From RGIG4608 sp045606265 (GTDB taxonomy: Bacteria > Bacillota > Clostridia > Oscillospirales > CAG-272), in NCBI GenBank assembly GCA_045606265.1, contig JAZURO010000161.1:1-25252 (forward strand): 25,252 nt of DNA, given 5' to 3'. The notes under the pieces are model-generated. The model did no database searches. It worked only from the letters and a program-made list of their open reading frames with translations, and was not told the origin of the DNA. Position 1 is the stretch's first letter; each line of letters starts with the position of its first letter. Shown here piece after piece: positions 7,610 through 13,905 of the stretch. A program made the translations under genes and the position numbers.

Positions 7610-7627
7610 CATCTTGTGTGATATAAT
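7599..7627 (+). promoter_or_regulatory. Sigma-A promoter of ylxM-ffh-rpsP-khpA
   Basis: TTGACA (7599-7604), 17-base spacer, TATAAT (7622-7627), a full consensus match. The expected start point is near 7633-7635, about 35 bases before the ylxM ATG. Confidence 0.9.
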
Positions 7628-7652
7628 GTGTAAAGTATTTTGCTTTACACAT
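7626..7652 (+). promoter_or_regulatory. 10-bp inverted repeat over the -10 edge and transcription start of ylxM
   Basis: ATGTGTAAAG (7626-7635), 7-base centre, CTTTACACAT (7643-7652), then ATTTTT. It looks like a terminator, but the left arm lies at or upstream of the predicted start point (about 7634), so the RNA would contain only the right arm. An operator is therefore more likely than an attenuator, unless transcription starts further upstream. Confidence 0.5.
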
Positions 7653-7668
7653 ATTTTTGGAGTAGGTT

Positions 7669-8001
7669 ATGTTTGAAAAAGACTTAAAAAAAGCATATCT
7701 GCTTGATTTTTACGGCGACGTTTTGACTGAGCGAAAAAAGGAAGTTCTTGATATGTATTACAACGAGGATCTTTCGCTTGCTGAAATTGCCGAGCAAATC
7801 GGTATTTCCCGTCAAGGCGTGCGTGACCTTATCAAAAAAGCCGAGGAAGAGCTGCTCTTTCTTGAAGATAAACTCGGCTTGGCTAAAAAAATGGTCGCAC
7901 TTCGCAATCACTCCGAAAATATGATGCGTATTGCTGATAACAATGAGCTTCTCCCCGAGCTCAGAAATGAGATTGAGGAGATCTCTAAAATAATCAAATA
8001 A
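7669..8001 (+). CDS. ylxM: YlxM-type helix-turn-helix protein (SRP-associated, UPF0122)
   Basis: A 110-aa protein of the UPF0122/YlxM family, nearly always encoded directly before ffh in Firmicutes and linked to the signal recognition particle (shown to bind SRP RNA/Ffh in streptococci). A sigma-70-region-4-like helix-turn-helix spans about residues 34-56 (LSLAEIAEQIGISRQGVRDLI), followed by a Lys/Glu-rich helical tail that could form a coiled coil. The start is ATG with GGAG 6 bases upstream; ffh follows 20 bases after its stop. As a helix-turn-helix protein behind a promoter with two palindromes it might regulate its own operon, but that is inference. Confidence 0.93.
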   Translation: MFEKDLKKAYLLDFYGDVLTERKKEVLDMYYNEDLSLAEIAEQIGISRQGVRDLIKKAEEELLFLEDKLGLAKKMVALRNHSENMMRIADNNELLPELRNEIEEISKIIK

Positions 8002-8021
8002 TACATTCAGGAGGTTTGTAT

Positions 8022-9302
8022 ATGGGAATGTTTGAAAGCCTTAGCGATAAGCTAAATAATGCGTTCAAAAAATTCAGAAACAAAGGTAAGCTCACCCCCG
8101 AAGATGTTAAAGTTGGTATGAGAGAGATCAAGCTCGCTCTTCTTGAAGCGGACGTAAACTTTAAGGTTGTTAAAAGCTTCGTTAATACCGTTTCAGAGCG
8201 TGCAGTCGGTGCTGAGGTGCTTGAATCCCTTCTCCCCGCACAGCAAATCGTTAAAATTGTTAATGAAGAGCTTATAAACCTTATGGGCGGAACTCAGTCA
8301 AAGCTGACGATTTCATCTGCTCCCCCAACAGTCATTATGATGGTTGGTCTTCAAGGTGCAGGTAAAACGACGCATGCAGGTAAGCTCGCAGGTCTTTATA
8401 AGAAACAAGGCAAGCGTCCCCTTTTGGTCGCTTGTGATATTTACCGTCCCGCCGCTATCAAGCAGCTGCAGATAGTTGGCGAAAAGCTCGATATTCCCGT
8501 ATTCACTATGGGTGATAAGGTCTCCCCCGTTACCATCGCCAAGGAAGGCGTGGCTTACGCAAAGCAAAAGGGTTATGATATGGTATTTATTGATACCGCA
8601 GGCCGTTTGCACATTGACGAGGAGCTTATGAACGAGCTTAAATCCATCAAATCAGAGGTTAAACCCACAGAAATTCTTCTCACGGTTGATGCTATGATCG
8701 GTCAGGACGCAGTACGCGTTGACGAAACATTTAGCGAGCTTCTTGATATTACGGGCGTTGTTCTTACAAAGCTCGACGGTGATACAAGGGGCGGTGCTGC
8801 TCTCTCAATCAAACACGTTACGGGCAAGCCAATTAAATTTATCGGTACGGGTGAAAAGCTTGACACTATTGAGCCCTTCCACCCCGAAAGAATGGCATCC
8901 AGAATTCTTGGTATGGGTGACGTTCTCTCTCTTATCGAAAAGGCACAGGAGGCCTATGACGAAAAGAAGAGCGCTGAGCTTGAACAAAAAATTCGCCAAC
9001 AAAAATTCACTCTTGACGATTTCCTTGAACAGTTCCAGCAGCTCAGAAATATGGGCGGTATCGAGCAGATGCTCAGTATGATGCCCGGTATGAACGCAGG
9101 CGCACTCAAAGACGTTAAGGTGGACGAAAAGGCAATGGCTCATATGGAAGCAATCATTCGCTCCATGACTATGGAAGAAAGAGTCAGCCCCGAAATTATT
9201 AACTCCTCTCGCAAGGTGCGAATCGCCAAGGGCAGTGGCACAAGCGTTGAAGAAGTAAACAAGCTGCTTCGTCAGTTCGAGCAAATGAAAAAGATGATGT
9301 AG
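8022..9302 (+). CDS. ffh: Signal recognition particle GTPase Ffh (C-terminal tail cut off by in-frame TAG)
   Basis: SRP54 homologue that binds 4.5S/6S RNA and signal peptides of nascent chains and docks with FtsY at the membrane. N domain 1-95; G domain with P-loop GLQGAGKTT (109-117), DTAGR (191-195) and TKLDGD (249-254); methionine-rich M domain from about 300 to 426, including MLSMMPGM and the RNA-binding region SSRKVRIAKGSG. The start is ATG 8022, with AGGAGG 7 bases upstream; a TTG at 8016 in the same frame is too close to that site. The protein ends at TAG (9300-9302) after 426 aa. The frame then stays open for 22 codons that read like the family's normal basic tail and would give 449 aa, the usual length. 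The structured domains are complete, so the short protein is probably functional. Confidence 0.95.
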   Translation: MGMFESLSDKLNNAFKKFRNKGKLTPEDVKVGMREIKLALLEADVNFKVVKSFVNTVSERAVGAEVLESLLPAQQIVKIVNEELINLMGGTQSKLTISSAPPTVIMMVGLQGAGKTTHAGKLAGLYKKQGKRPLLVACDIYRPAAIKQLQIVGEKLDIPVFTMGDKVSPVTIAKEGVAYAKQKGYDMVFIDTAGRLHIDEELMNELKSIKSEVKPTEILLTVDAMIGQDAVRVDETFSELLDITGVVLTKLDGDTRGGAALSIKHVTGKPIKFIGTGEKLDTIEPFHPERMASRILGMGDVLSLIEKAQEAYDEKKSAELEQKIRQQKFTLDDFLEQFQQLRNMGGIEQMLSMMPGMNAGALKDVKVDEKAMAHMEAIIRSMTMEERVSPEIINSSRKVRIAKGSGTSVEEVNKLLRQFEQMKKMM

Positions 9303-9371
9303 CAATTCTCAGATCCCAAAAAGCTGAAACGTATGGGATTTGGCAGACGAGGAATGAAAATGCCGTTTTAA
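9303..9371 (+). pseudogene. Remnant of the Ffh C-terminal tail beyond the in-frame TAG
   Basis: Reading on in the ffh frame after the TAG gives 22 codons, QFSDPKKLKRM (9303-9335) then GFGRRGMKMPF (9336-9368), and a TAA at 9369-9371. It is basic and rich in Lys, Arg, Gly and Met and ends MKMPF, the pattern of Ffh tails in Firmicutes (Bacillus Ffh ends in KLPF plus one residue). A single A-to-T change in an AAG lysine codon would create the TAG. It could be a real nonsense mutation, a sequencing error or, less likely, a readthrough site. Confidence 0.7.
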
Positions 9372-9433
9372 CGGATTTTTATAAAAACAAAAAACAAAAA
9401 ATAATTTAATTTTATTCTTGGAGGAATATTATC

Positions 9434-9679
9434 ATGGCAGTAAAAATCAGACTTAGAAGAATGGGTCAGAAGAAAGCACCCTTTTACCGTGTAGTTGTAG
9501 CAGACAGCCGCTATCCCAGAGACGGCCGTTTCATCGAAGAAATCGGTTACTACAACCCCATCACAGAGCCCGCTGAGATCAAGATCGACGCTGAAAAGGC
9601 AAAGAAGTGGATCGCTAACGGCGCACAGCCCACAGACACTGTTAAATCCTTGCTTAAGAAAAGCAACATCGTTGACTAA
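9434..9679 (+). CDS. rpsP: 30S ribosomal protein bS16
   Basis: Small-subunit protein that binds 16S rRNA and is needed for 30S assembly. The 81-aa length and the opening VKIRLRRMGQKKAPFYRVVVADSR, then RDGRFIEEIGYYNP, are the family signature. The start is ATG with GGAGGA 8 bases upstream. It lies about 130 bases after the ffh stop (62 after the end of the tail remnant) with no clear terminator or promoter between, so it is probably in the ylxM-ffh transcript. In most Firmicutes rpsP is followed by khpA, rimM, trmD and rplS; here only khpA follows. Confidence 0.97.
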   Translation: MAVKIRLRRMGQKKAPFYRVVVADSRYPRDGRFIEEIGYYNPITEPAEIKIDAEKAKKWIANGAQPTDTVKSLLKKSNIVD

Positions 9680-9698
9680 TTAAAGGCAGGAGATAACG

Positions 9699-9935
9699 AT
9701 GACGGATTTGAAGCAGACTTTGACCGACATCGCAAAAGCGATAGTTGACAATCCTGATGAGGTTACCGTTATCCTTACTGAAAACGATCGCAGCATTACC
9801 TTATCCCTCAACGTTGCACCTGAGGATATGGGAATGGTTATCGGCAAAAACGGAAAAATTGCCAAAGCAATCAGATCTGTAATTAAGGCAGCATCAGTTA
9901 ACTGCGGCAAGAAAGTAAACGTTGAAATAAAATAA
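9699..9935 (+). CDS. khpA: KH-domain RNA-binding protein KhpA (YlqC)
   Basis: A 78-aa single KH-domain protein. The RNA-binding GxxG loop is GKNG at 49-52 (MGMVIGKNGKIAKAIRSV). In Gram-positive bacteria KhpA pairs with KhpB/Jag as a global RNA-binding complex linked to cell division and elongation. AGGAG lies 8 bases before the ATG, and the gene is 19 bases after rpsP, the standard arrangement. The usual following genes rimM and trmD are missing; a strong terminator ends the operon here. Confidence 0.94.
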   Translation: MTDLKQTLTDIAKAIVDNPDEVTVILTENDRSITLSLNVAPEDMGMVIGKNGKIAKAIRSVIKAASVNCGKKVNVEIK

Positions 9936-9950
9936 TCGTTTGCAAATAAA

Positions 9951-9981
9951 AAATCCGACCTTGACTACGGTCGGGTTTTTT
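9951..9981 (+). terminator. Terminator of ylxM-ffh-rpsP-khpA
   Basis: CCGACC (9955-9960) pairs with GGTCGG (9969-9974) across an 8-base loop, with flanking A/T pairs extending the stem, then TTTTTT. It starts 15 bases after the khpA stop. Its loop contains the -35 box of the next promoter. Confidence 0.9.
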
Positions 9982-9989
9982 ATTATAAT
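9961..9989 (+). promoter_or_regulatory. Promoter of the 217-aa gene, overlapping the khpA terminator
   Basis: TTGACT (9961-9966, in the terminator loop), 17-base spacer covering the right stem arm and T-tract, TATAAT (9984-9989). The start point would be near 9996, placing GGAGG very close to the 5' end of the mRNA. Confidence 0.75.
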
Positions 9990-10009
9990 ATGGGTATGGA
10001 GGTGAGAGT

Positions 10010-10663
10010 ATGGATGCCTTGATATTAACTTTTAACAAAGAACAGTTAAAGATCTATAACGAATTACTTGAAAAAGATGATGTAACTTTGAACTTTGACA
10101 CAAATTTGCCCGAAATTGAAAAATTCTATATACGTGATTTTGACGAGGTAATTTCAAATATAGAACAAGAAGCAATCACACTGCTTAATCTGAACAAGCA
10201 CAGCTCTTCTTTTGCGGCTTTTCTCAAGCAGGATGAAATCAAGGAGATTATCCCTATTTATTACAGCGCCATCAGAAGCATAAAGCGACACGCAACTATT
10301 ATTGGCGGAGAGTGTTGGAAGCTATCGTACAAGATAGGCGAAATAAATACAATTCGTATGGAAATAAATAAGAGGTATTCAAGCTTTCTGCCCTACAAGG
10401 CGGCTCTTTACAATCGCAAAGAATATGCCGCTGAAATAATCAAAATAGATAACAAATTCAAAGCAAGTATAGAATACTCGGACGAGCTGAAAAAAGAACT
10501 TCTTTCACTTTTTGAAACTGCAAATAAGGTGTGCAGTATCGTAAGCGAATTTATCAAAAAAAGCTCCAAGGCAACTGACGAACCAAAATTCACAAAATTC
10601 GACGCCTACGATTTCTTTTGGTCAGTGGAAGCATTCCTTGAACAAATTAAAAACATACGATGA
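10010..10663 (+). CDS. Hypothetical protein, 217 aa
   Basis: I do not recognise this protein. It has no signal peptide or membrane segment and appears mostly alpha-helical and charged. Features that stand out are a central basic stretch SIKRHATIIGGECWKLSYKIG (about 90-110), two cysteines (102 and 175) and a Lys/Glu-rich helical region at 140-185 that could be a coiled coil. The start is well supported: ATG with GGAGG 7 bases upstream and its own promoter at 9961-9989. Its AT content is higher than that of ffh or rpsP, and it sits alone between the khpA terminator and the rpsU terminator, where many relatives have rimM-trmD. It may therefore be an insertion specific to this lineage, but the gene itself looks intact and expressed. 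Confidence 0.8.
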   Translation: MDALILTFNKEQLKIYNELLEKDDVTLNFDTNLPEIEKFYIRDFDEVISNIEQEAITLLNLNKHSSSFAAFLKQDEIKEIIPIYYSAIRSIKRHATIIGGECWKLSYKIGEINTIRMEINKRYSSFLPYKAALYNRKEYAAEIIKIDNKFKASIEYSDELKKELLSLFETANKVCSIVSEFIKKSSKATDEPKFTKFDAYDFFWSVEAFLEQIKNIR

Positions 10664-10769
10664 GGTCTTATAGCTCGTGTATGCTTTATCTTAAAAACGA
10701 AAATTTTGTAAAATGAAAACAAAACTTTACTTCTTTATTTTTATACAATAAATAAAGCAAAAAACAAAA

Positions 10770-10800
10770 GGAGATGTGAAATCACATCTCCATTTTTGTT
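10770..10800. terminator. Terminator between the 217-aa gene and rpsU
   Basis: A 9-10 bp stem GGAGATGTG (10770-10778) / CACATCTCC (10783-10791). On the minus strand it lies about 17 bases past the rpsU stop and is followed by TTTTGTTTTTT. On the plus strand it is followed by ATTTTTGTT, so it can also end the 217-aa gene. The rest of 10664-10808 is AT-rich, with nothing else I can name. Confidence 0.88.
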
Positions 10801-10808
10801 AACAAATA

Positions 10809-10985
10809 TTATTTGTATTTGCGCTTTCTTGCAGCCTCTGACTTCTTCTTACGCTTAACACTGGGTTTTTCGTAGTGTTCTCTCTTACGAAGTTCAGTGA
10901 GGATACCGGAACGAGCGCACTGGCGCTTGAAGCGACGAAGAGCACTATCCAAAGATTCGCCTTCTTTAACTCTTACTTCTGCCAT
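10809..10985 (-). CDS. rpsU: 30S ribosomal protein bS21
   Basis: A 58-aa, very basic small-subunit protein placed near the mRNA exit/anti-SD region of the 30S. The start AEVRVKEGESLDSALRRFKRQC and the Arg/Lys-rich C-terminus (VKRKKKSEAARKRKYK) are the family pattern. The start is ATG 10985 with GGAGGG upstream; the frame can be read 7 codons further to a TTG, but that runs through the ribosome site. It has its own consensus promoter at 11024-11052 and a terminator downstream, so it can be a single-gene transcript, although leuS transcripts may read into it because leuS lacks an obvious terminator. Confidence 0.96.
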   Translation of the reverse strand: MAEVRVKEGESLDSALRRFKRQCARSGILTELRKREHYEKPSVKRKKKSEAARKRKYK

Positions 10986-11023
10986 TTTCTGTTTCCCTCC
11001 CCTCAATTACAATATACTGTTAT

Positions 11024-11052
11024 ATTTTACACCATAATTCCCCTTTTGTCAA
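11024..11052 (-). promoter_or_regulatory. Sigma-A promoter of rpsU
   Basis: Minus strand: TTGACA (11047-11052), 17-base spacer, TAAAAT (11024-11029). The -35 lies inside the inverted repeat at 11040-11056. Confidence 0.85.
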
Positions 11053-11062
11053 GGGGTTTTTT
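11040..11062 (+). terminator. Terminator-shaped hairpin in the leuS-rpsU gap, oriented on the plus strand
   Basis: CCCCTT (11040-11045), loop TTGTC, AAGGGG (11051-11056), then TTTTTT on the plus strand. On the minus strand, the sense of leuS and rpsU, the same hairpin is followed by AATTATGG and so lacks a U-run. It may stop antisense transcription towards leuS, or act as an operator around the rpsU -35. Confidence 0.5.
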
Positions 11063-11064
11063 AA

Positions 11065-13500
11065 TTATTTTACAACGATATTTACTATTTTATTGGGAAC
11101 AGAAATTTCTTTGATAATCGTCTTACCTTCAATTGCTGCTTTAACCTTTTCATCTGCCTTAGCAATGGCGATTGCTTCATCCTTATCGCAGTTCACAGGA
11201 AGCATTACGGTTGCACGGAGCTTACCGTTAACCTGAACAGCAACCTCAACTGAATCGTCAGCAGTCTTTGCTTCGTCATAGCTTGGCCAAGATTCATAGG
11301 CAATAGTATCGCTGTGACCGAGAATTGACCACATCTCCTCACCAATATGAGGACAAATGCAAGAAAGCATCTTTATAAGTCCCTCAGCATATTCCCTTGG
11401 GCATTTACCCTCTTTATAAACTGCATTAACAAAAATCATCATCTGAGATATAGCTGTGTTAAATGCAAGCTTTTCAAAATCCTCGGTGATCTTCTTGACA
11501 CTCTTATGATAAATCTTTTCAAGTGCGGGAACTTCTCCGTCAACGATATTCTCTGCCTCGGTAAAAAACGCCCATACACGGTTGAGGAATCTTCTTGCGC
11601 CCTCTACACCCTGATCACTCCAAGGCTTGGAAACTTCAAGCGGGCCCATAAACATCTCATAAATACGAAGCGTATCTGCACCGTACTCACGAACAACGTC
11701 AGAAGGATTTACAACAAATTCGGGGAATCTCTTGCCCATCTTTATTCCGTTGGATCCAAGAATCATACCCTGATGAACAAGCTTCTTAAATGGCTCTTTG
11801 GTGGGAGCAATTCCCTTATCGTAAAGATATCTGTTCCAGATTCTTGAATACATAAGATGTCCAACTGCGTGCTCGGGGCCGCCGATATAGAGGTCAACGG
11901 GCATCCAATGTTTAAGAAGCTCGGGATCGGCAAGCTCTTTGTCGTTTTTAGGATCTATATAACGAAGGAAATACCAGCTTGAACCAGCTGAGCCGGGCAT
12001 TGTAGAGGTCTCTCTCTTACCCTTGATGCCGTTCTTGTCGTACATCTTCCACTCTTCTGCGTTTTCAAGAGGTGCTTTTCCACCAACTCCCTTATAATTT
12101 TCAAGCTCGGGGAGTACCAAAGGAAGCTCCTCGTCGGGAAGCACGTGTACTGTACCATCCTCACCGTGAACAACGGGAACGGGCTCGCCCCAATATCTCT
12201 GACGTGCGAATATCCACTCCCTGAAATGATAATTCACAGTTCTCTTGGCAACACCCATTTTTTCAAGCTTTGAAGTGATCGCCTCTTTTGCTTCTTCAAC
12301 GGTAAGACCGCTAAATTCCTCAGAATTTATAAGGCGGTAACCCTTGCCAAGATATTCTCCCTTTTCAAATGCTTTTTCGGATACGTCAACGTGTCCAAGG
12401 ATTTCATCACCGTCTATTACCTGGATCATATCTATTCCGTGTGCCTGAGCATATTCAAAATCACGCTGGTCGTGTGAAGGAACTGCCATAACAGCACCCG
12501 TACCGTAGCTTGCAAGCACGAAGTCGCCAATGAACATTCTTGCTTCTTTTCCGTTAACGGGATTGATACATTTTATACCTTTAAGCTCACAGCCCGACTT
12601 GGTTTTGTTAAGCTCTGTACGGTCCATATCGTTCTTTTTAAGAGTCTCCGCTATGTATGCCTCAACCTCTTCTTTATTCTCAATTCTTGGCATCAATTTT
12701 TTAACAACATCTCCGTCAGGCGCAAGAACCATAAAGGTAATACCGTAAATAGTTTCAATACAAGTGGTGAAAATTGAAAATTCACCGCCACCGACGATGT
12801 CAAATTTCACCTCAACACCCGTTGATTTGCCAATCCAGTTTTTCTGCATCAGCTTTGTGGATTCGGGCCAATCGATATCTTCAAGACCTTCGAGGAGCTT
12901 CTCAGCAAATGCGGGCTGATTGATTACCCACTGCTTCATATTCTTGCGCACTACGGGATATCCACCACGTTCACTCTTACCGTCGATAACCTCGTCATTT
13001 GAAAGAACTGTTCCAAGCCCCTCACACCAGTTAACAGGCATATCGATATACTGCGCATATCCGTCAAGATAGAGCTGCTTGAATATCCACTGTGTCCACT
13101 TATAGAAATCAGGATCACTTGTAGCAATCATCTTATCCCAATCATAGTCAAATCCAAGCTCACGGAGCTGATTTGAAAAGGTTTTGATATTCGCCTGAGT
13201 AAATCCGTTCGGGTGATTTCCCGTGCTTACCGCATACTGCTCAGCAGGAAGTCCGAAAGAGTCATATCCCATTGGGTGAAGGACATTATATCCCTGCATT
13301 CTCTTCATTCTTGAAACAATATCAGTTGCCGTATATCCCTCAGGATGTCCTGCGTGAAGTCCAACGCCCGACGGATACGGAAACATATCAAGAACGTAAT
13401 ATTTCGGCTTTGAAAAGTCCCATACGTCAGTCTTGAAGGTGTGGTTTTTCTCCCAATACTCTTGCCATTTCTTTTCAATTTCTAAATGTTCGTACTTCAT
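11065..13500 (-). CDS. leuS: Leucyl-tRNA synthetase
   Basis: Class I synthetase charging tRNA-Leu; cytosolic. At 811 aa it is of normal bacterial size. The HIGH motif is HAGH at 49-52 (SGVGLHAGHPEGYTATD). The editing domain CP1 is present, with TGAVMAVPSHDQRDFEYA, and the C-terminal anticodon-binding and tRNA-contact regions are intact. The KMSKS loop reads KMGKR at 587-591 (NGIKMGKRFPEFVVNP), a variant I recall from clostridial LeuS, in which the second Lys is kept. The start is ATG 13500 with GAGGAA upstream, 3 bases after the rsfS stop. It is the last gene of the long minus-strand cluster, and no U-run terminator follows it. Confidence 0.97.
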   Translation of the reverse strand: MKYEHLEIEKKWQEYWEKNHTFKTDVWDFSKPKYYVLDMFPYPSGVGLHAGHPEGYTATDIVSRMKRMQGYNVLHPMGYDSFGLPAEQYAVSTGNHPNGFTQANIKTFSNQLRELGFDYDWDKMIATSDPDFYKWTQWIFKQLYLDGYAQYIDMPVNWCEGLGTVLSNDEVIDGKSERGGYPVVRKNMKQWVINQPAFAEKLLEGLEDIDWPESTKLMQKNWIGKSTGVEVKFDIVGGGEFSIFTTCIETIYGITFMVLAPDGDVVKKLMPRIENKEEVEAYIAETLKKNDMDRTELNKTKSGCELKGIKCINPVNGKEARMFIGDFVLASYGTGAVMAVPSHDQRDFEYAQAHGIDMIQVIDGDEILGHVDVSEKAFEKGEYLGKGYRLINSEEFSGLTVEEAKEAITSKLEKMGVAKRTVNYHFREWIFARQRYWGEPVPVVHGEDGTVHVLPDEELPLVLPELENYKGVGGKAPLENAEEWKMYDKNGIKGKRETSTMPGSAGSSWYFLRYIDPKNDKELADPELLKHWMPVDLYIGGPEHAVGHLMYSRIWNRYLYDKGIAPTKEPFKKLVHQGMILGSNGIKMGKRFPEFVVNPSDVVREYGADTLRIYEMFMGPLEVSKPWSDQGVEGARRFLNRVWAFFTEAENIVDGEVPALEKIYHKSVKKITEDFEKLAFNTAISQMMIFVNAVYKEGKCPREYAEGLIKMLSCICPHIGEEMWSILGHSDTIAYESWPSYDEAKTADDSVEVAVQVNGKLRATVMLPVNCDKDEAIAIAKADEKVKAAIEGKTIIKEISVPNKIVNIVVK

Positions 13501-13503
13501 TTT

Positions 13504-13890
13504 TTATTCCTCTACCGTTGTAGTATTTTCGTATAATTTTTCAAGATTATAAAAATCTCTTGCTTCCCTGTTAAATATGTGAACGATAACGTTGCAATAG
13601 TCAAGAACTACCCAAGAGTTATTGTCCCTGCCCTCAATATGATAAGCATTTACTCCGCGACGTTCAAGCTGGTATTCAACCTCGCCCGAAAGCGCCTTTA
13701 CGTGAGTATTACTCGTAGCTGTGCATACTACAAAATAGTCTGCAATGCTTGTCACGTCCTCAACGTGAAGAACTTTAATATCTCTTCCCTTTTTATCATC
13801 AAGAAATTTTTCAATCGCCTTTGCAACATCAAGCGGCGATGCATTTTCAAGAGATACTGTTTCCTCATTCAAATTGATCATTTCTTCCAT
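13504..13890 (-). CDS. rsfS: Ribosomal silencing factor RsfS
   Basis: Binds uL14 on the 50S subunit and blocks subunit joining when nutrients are scarce. The 128-aa protein has the DUF143 core: SIADYFVVCTATSNTHVKALSGEVEYQLE, then GRDNNSWVVLDYCNVIVHIFNREARDFYNLEKLY. Start: ATG with GGAG 7 bases upstream. A second ATG three codons later is possible but less well placed. The order nadD-yqeK-(LCP)-rsfS with leuS next is typical for Firmicutes. It is 15 bases downstream of the LCP gene. Confidence 0.95.
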   Translation of the reverse strand: MEEMINLNEETVSLENASPLDVAKAIEKFLDDKKGRDIKVLHVEDVTSIADYFVVCTATSNTHVKALSGEVEYQLERRGVNAYHIEGRDNNSWVVLDYCNVIVHIFNREARDFYNLEKLYENTTTVEE

Positions 13891-13905
13891 AGATTTTCTC
13901 CGTTC

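Noticed and set aside
9300..9302. Genome-wide reassignment of TAG to an amino acid
   Set aside because: TAG ends ymfF, ymfH and trmFO at natural positions, and the following codons there encode no meaningful extension.
8805..9305. 166-codon open frame on the minus strand opposite ffh
   Set aside because: Antisense shadow of the highly conserved Ffh G and M domains; no start signals and an unnatural His/Phe/Leu-rich composition.
9363..9384. CCGTTTTAACGG followed by ATTTTT as a terminator of ffh
   Set aside because: The stem is only 4-5 bp with a 2-4 base loop; too weak to claim. It overlaps the TAA that would end the longer Ffh frame.
10733..10757. CTTTATTT/AAATAAAG hairpin after the 217-aa gene
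   Set aside because: Pure A/T stem apart from the end pair, with a 9-base loop and no T-tract; expected by chance in such AT-rich DNA.
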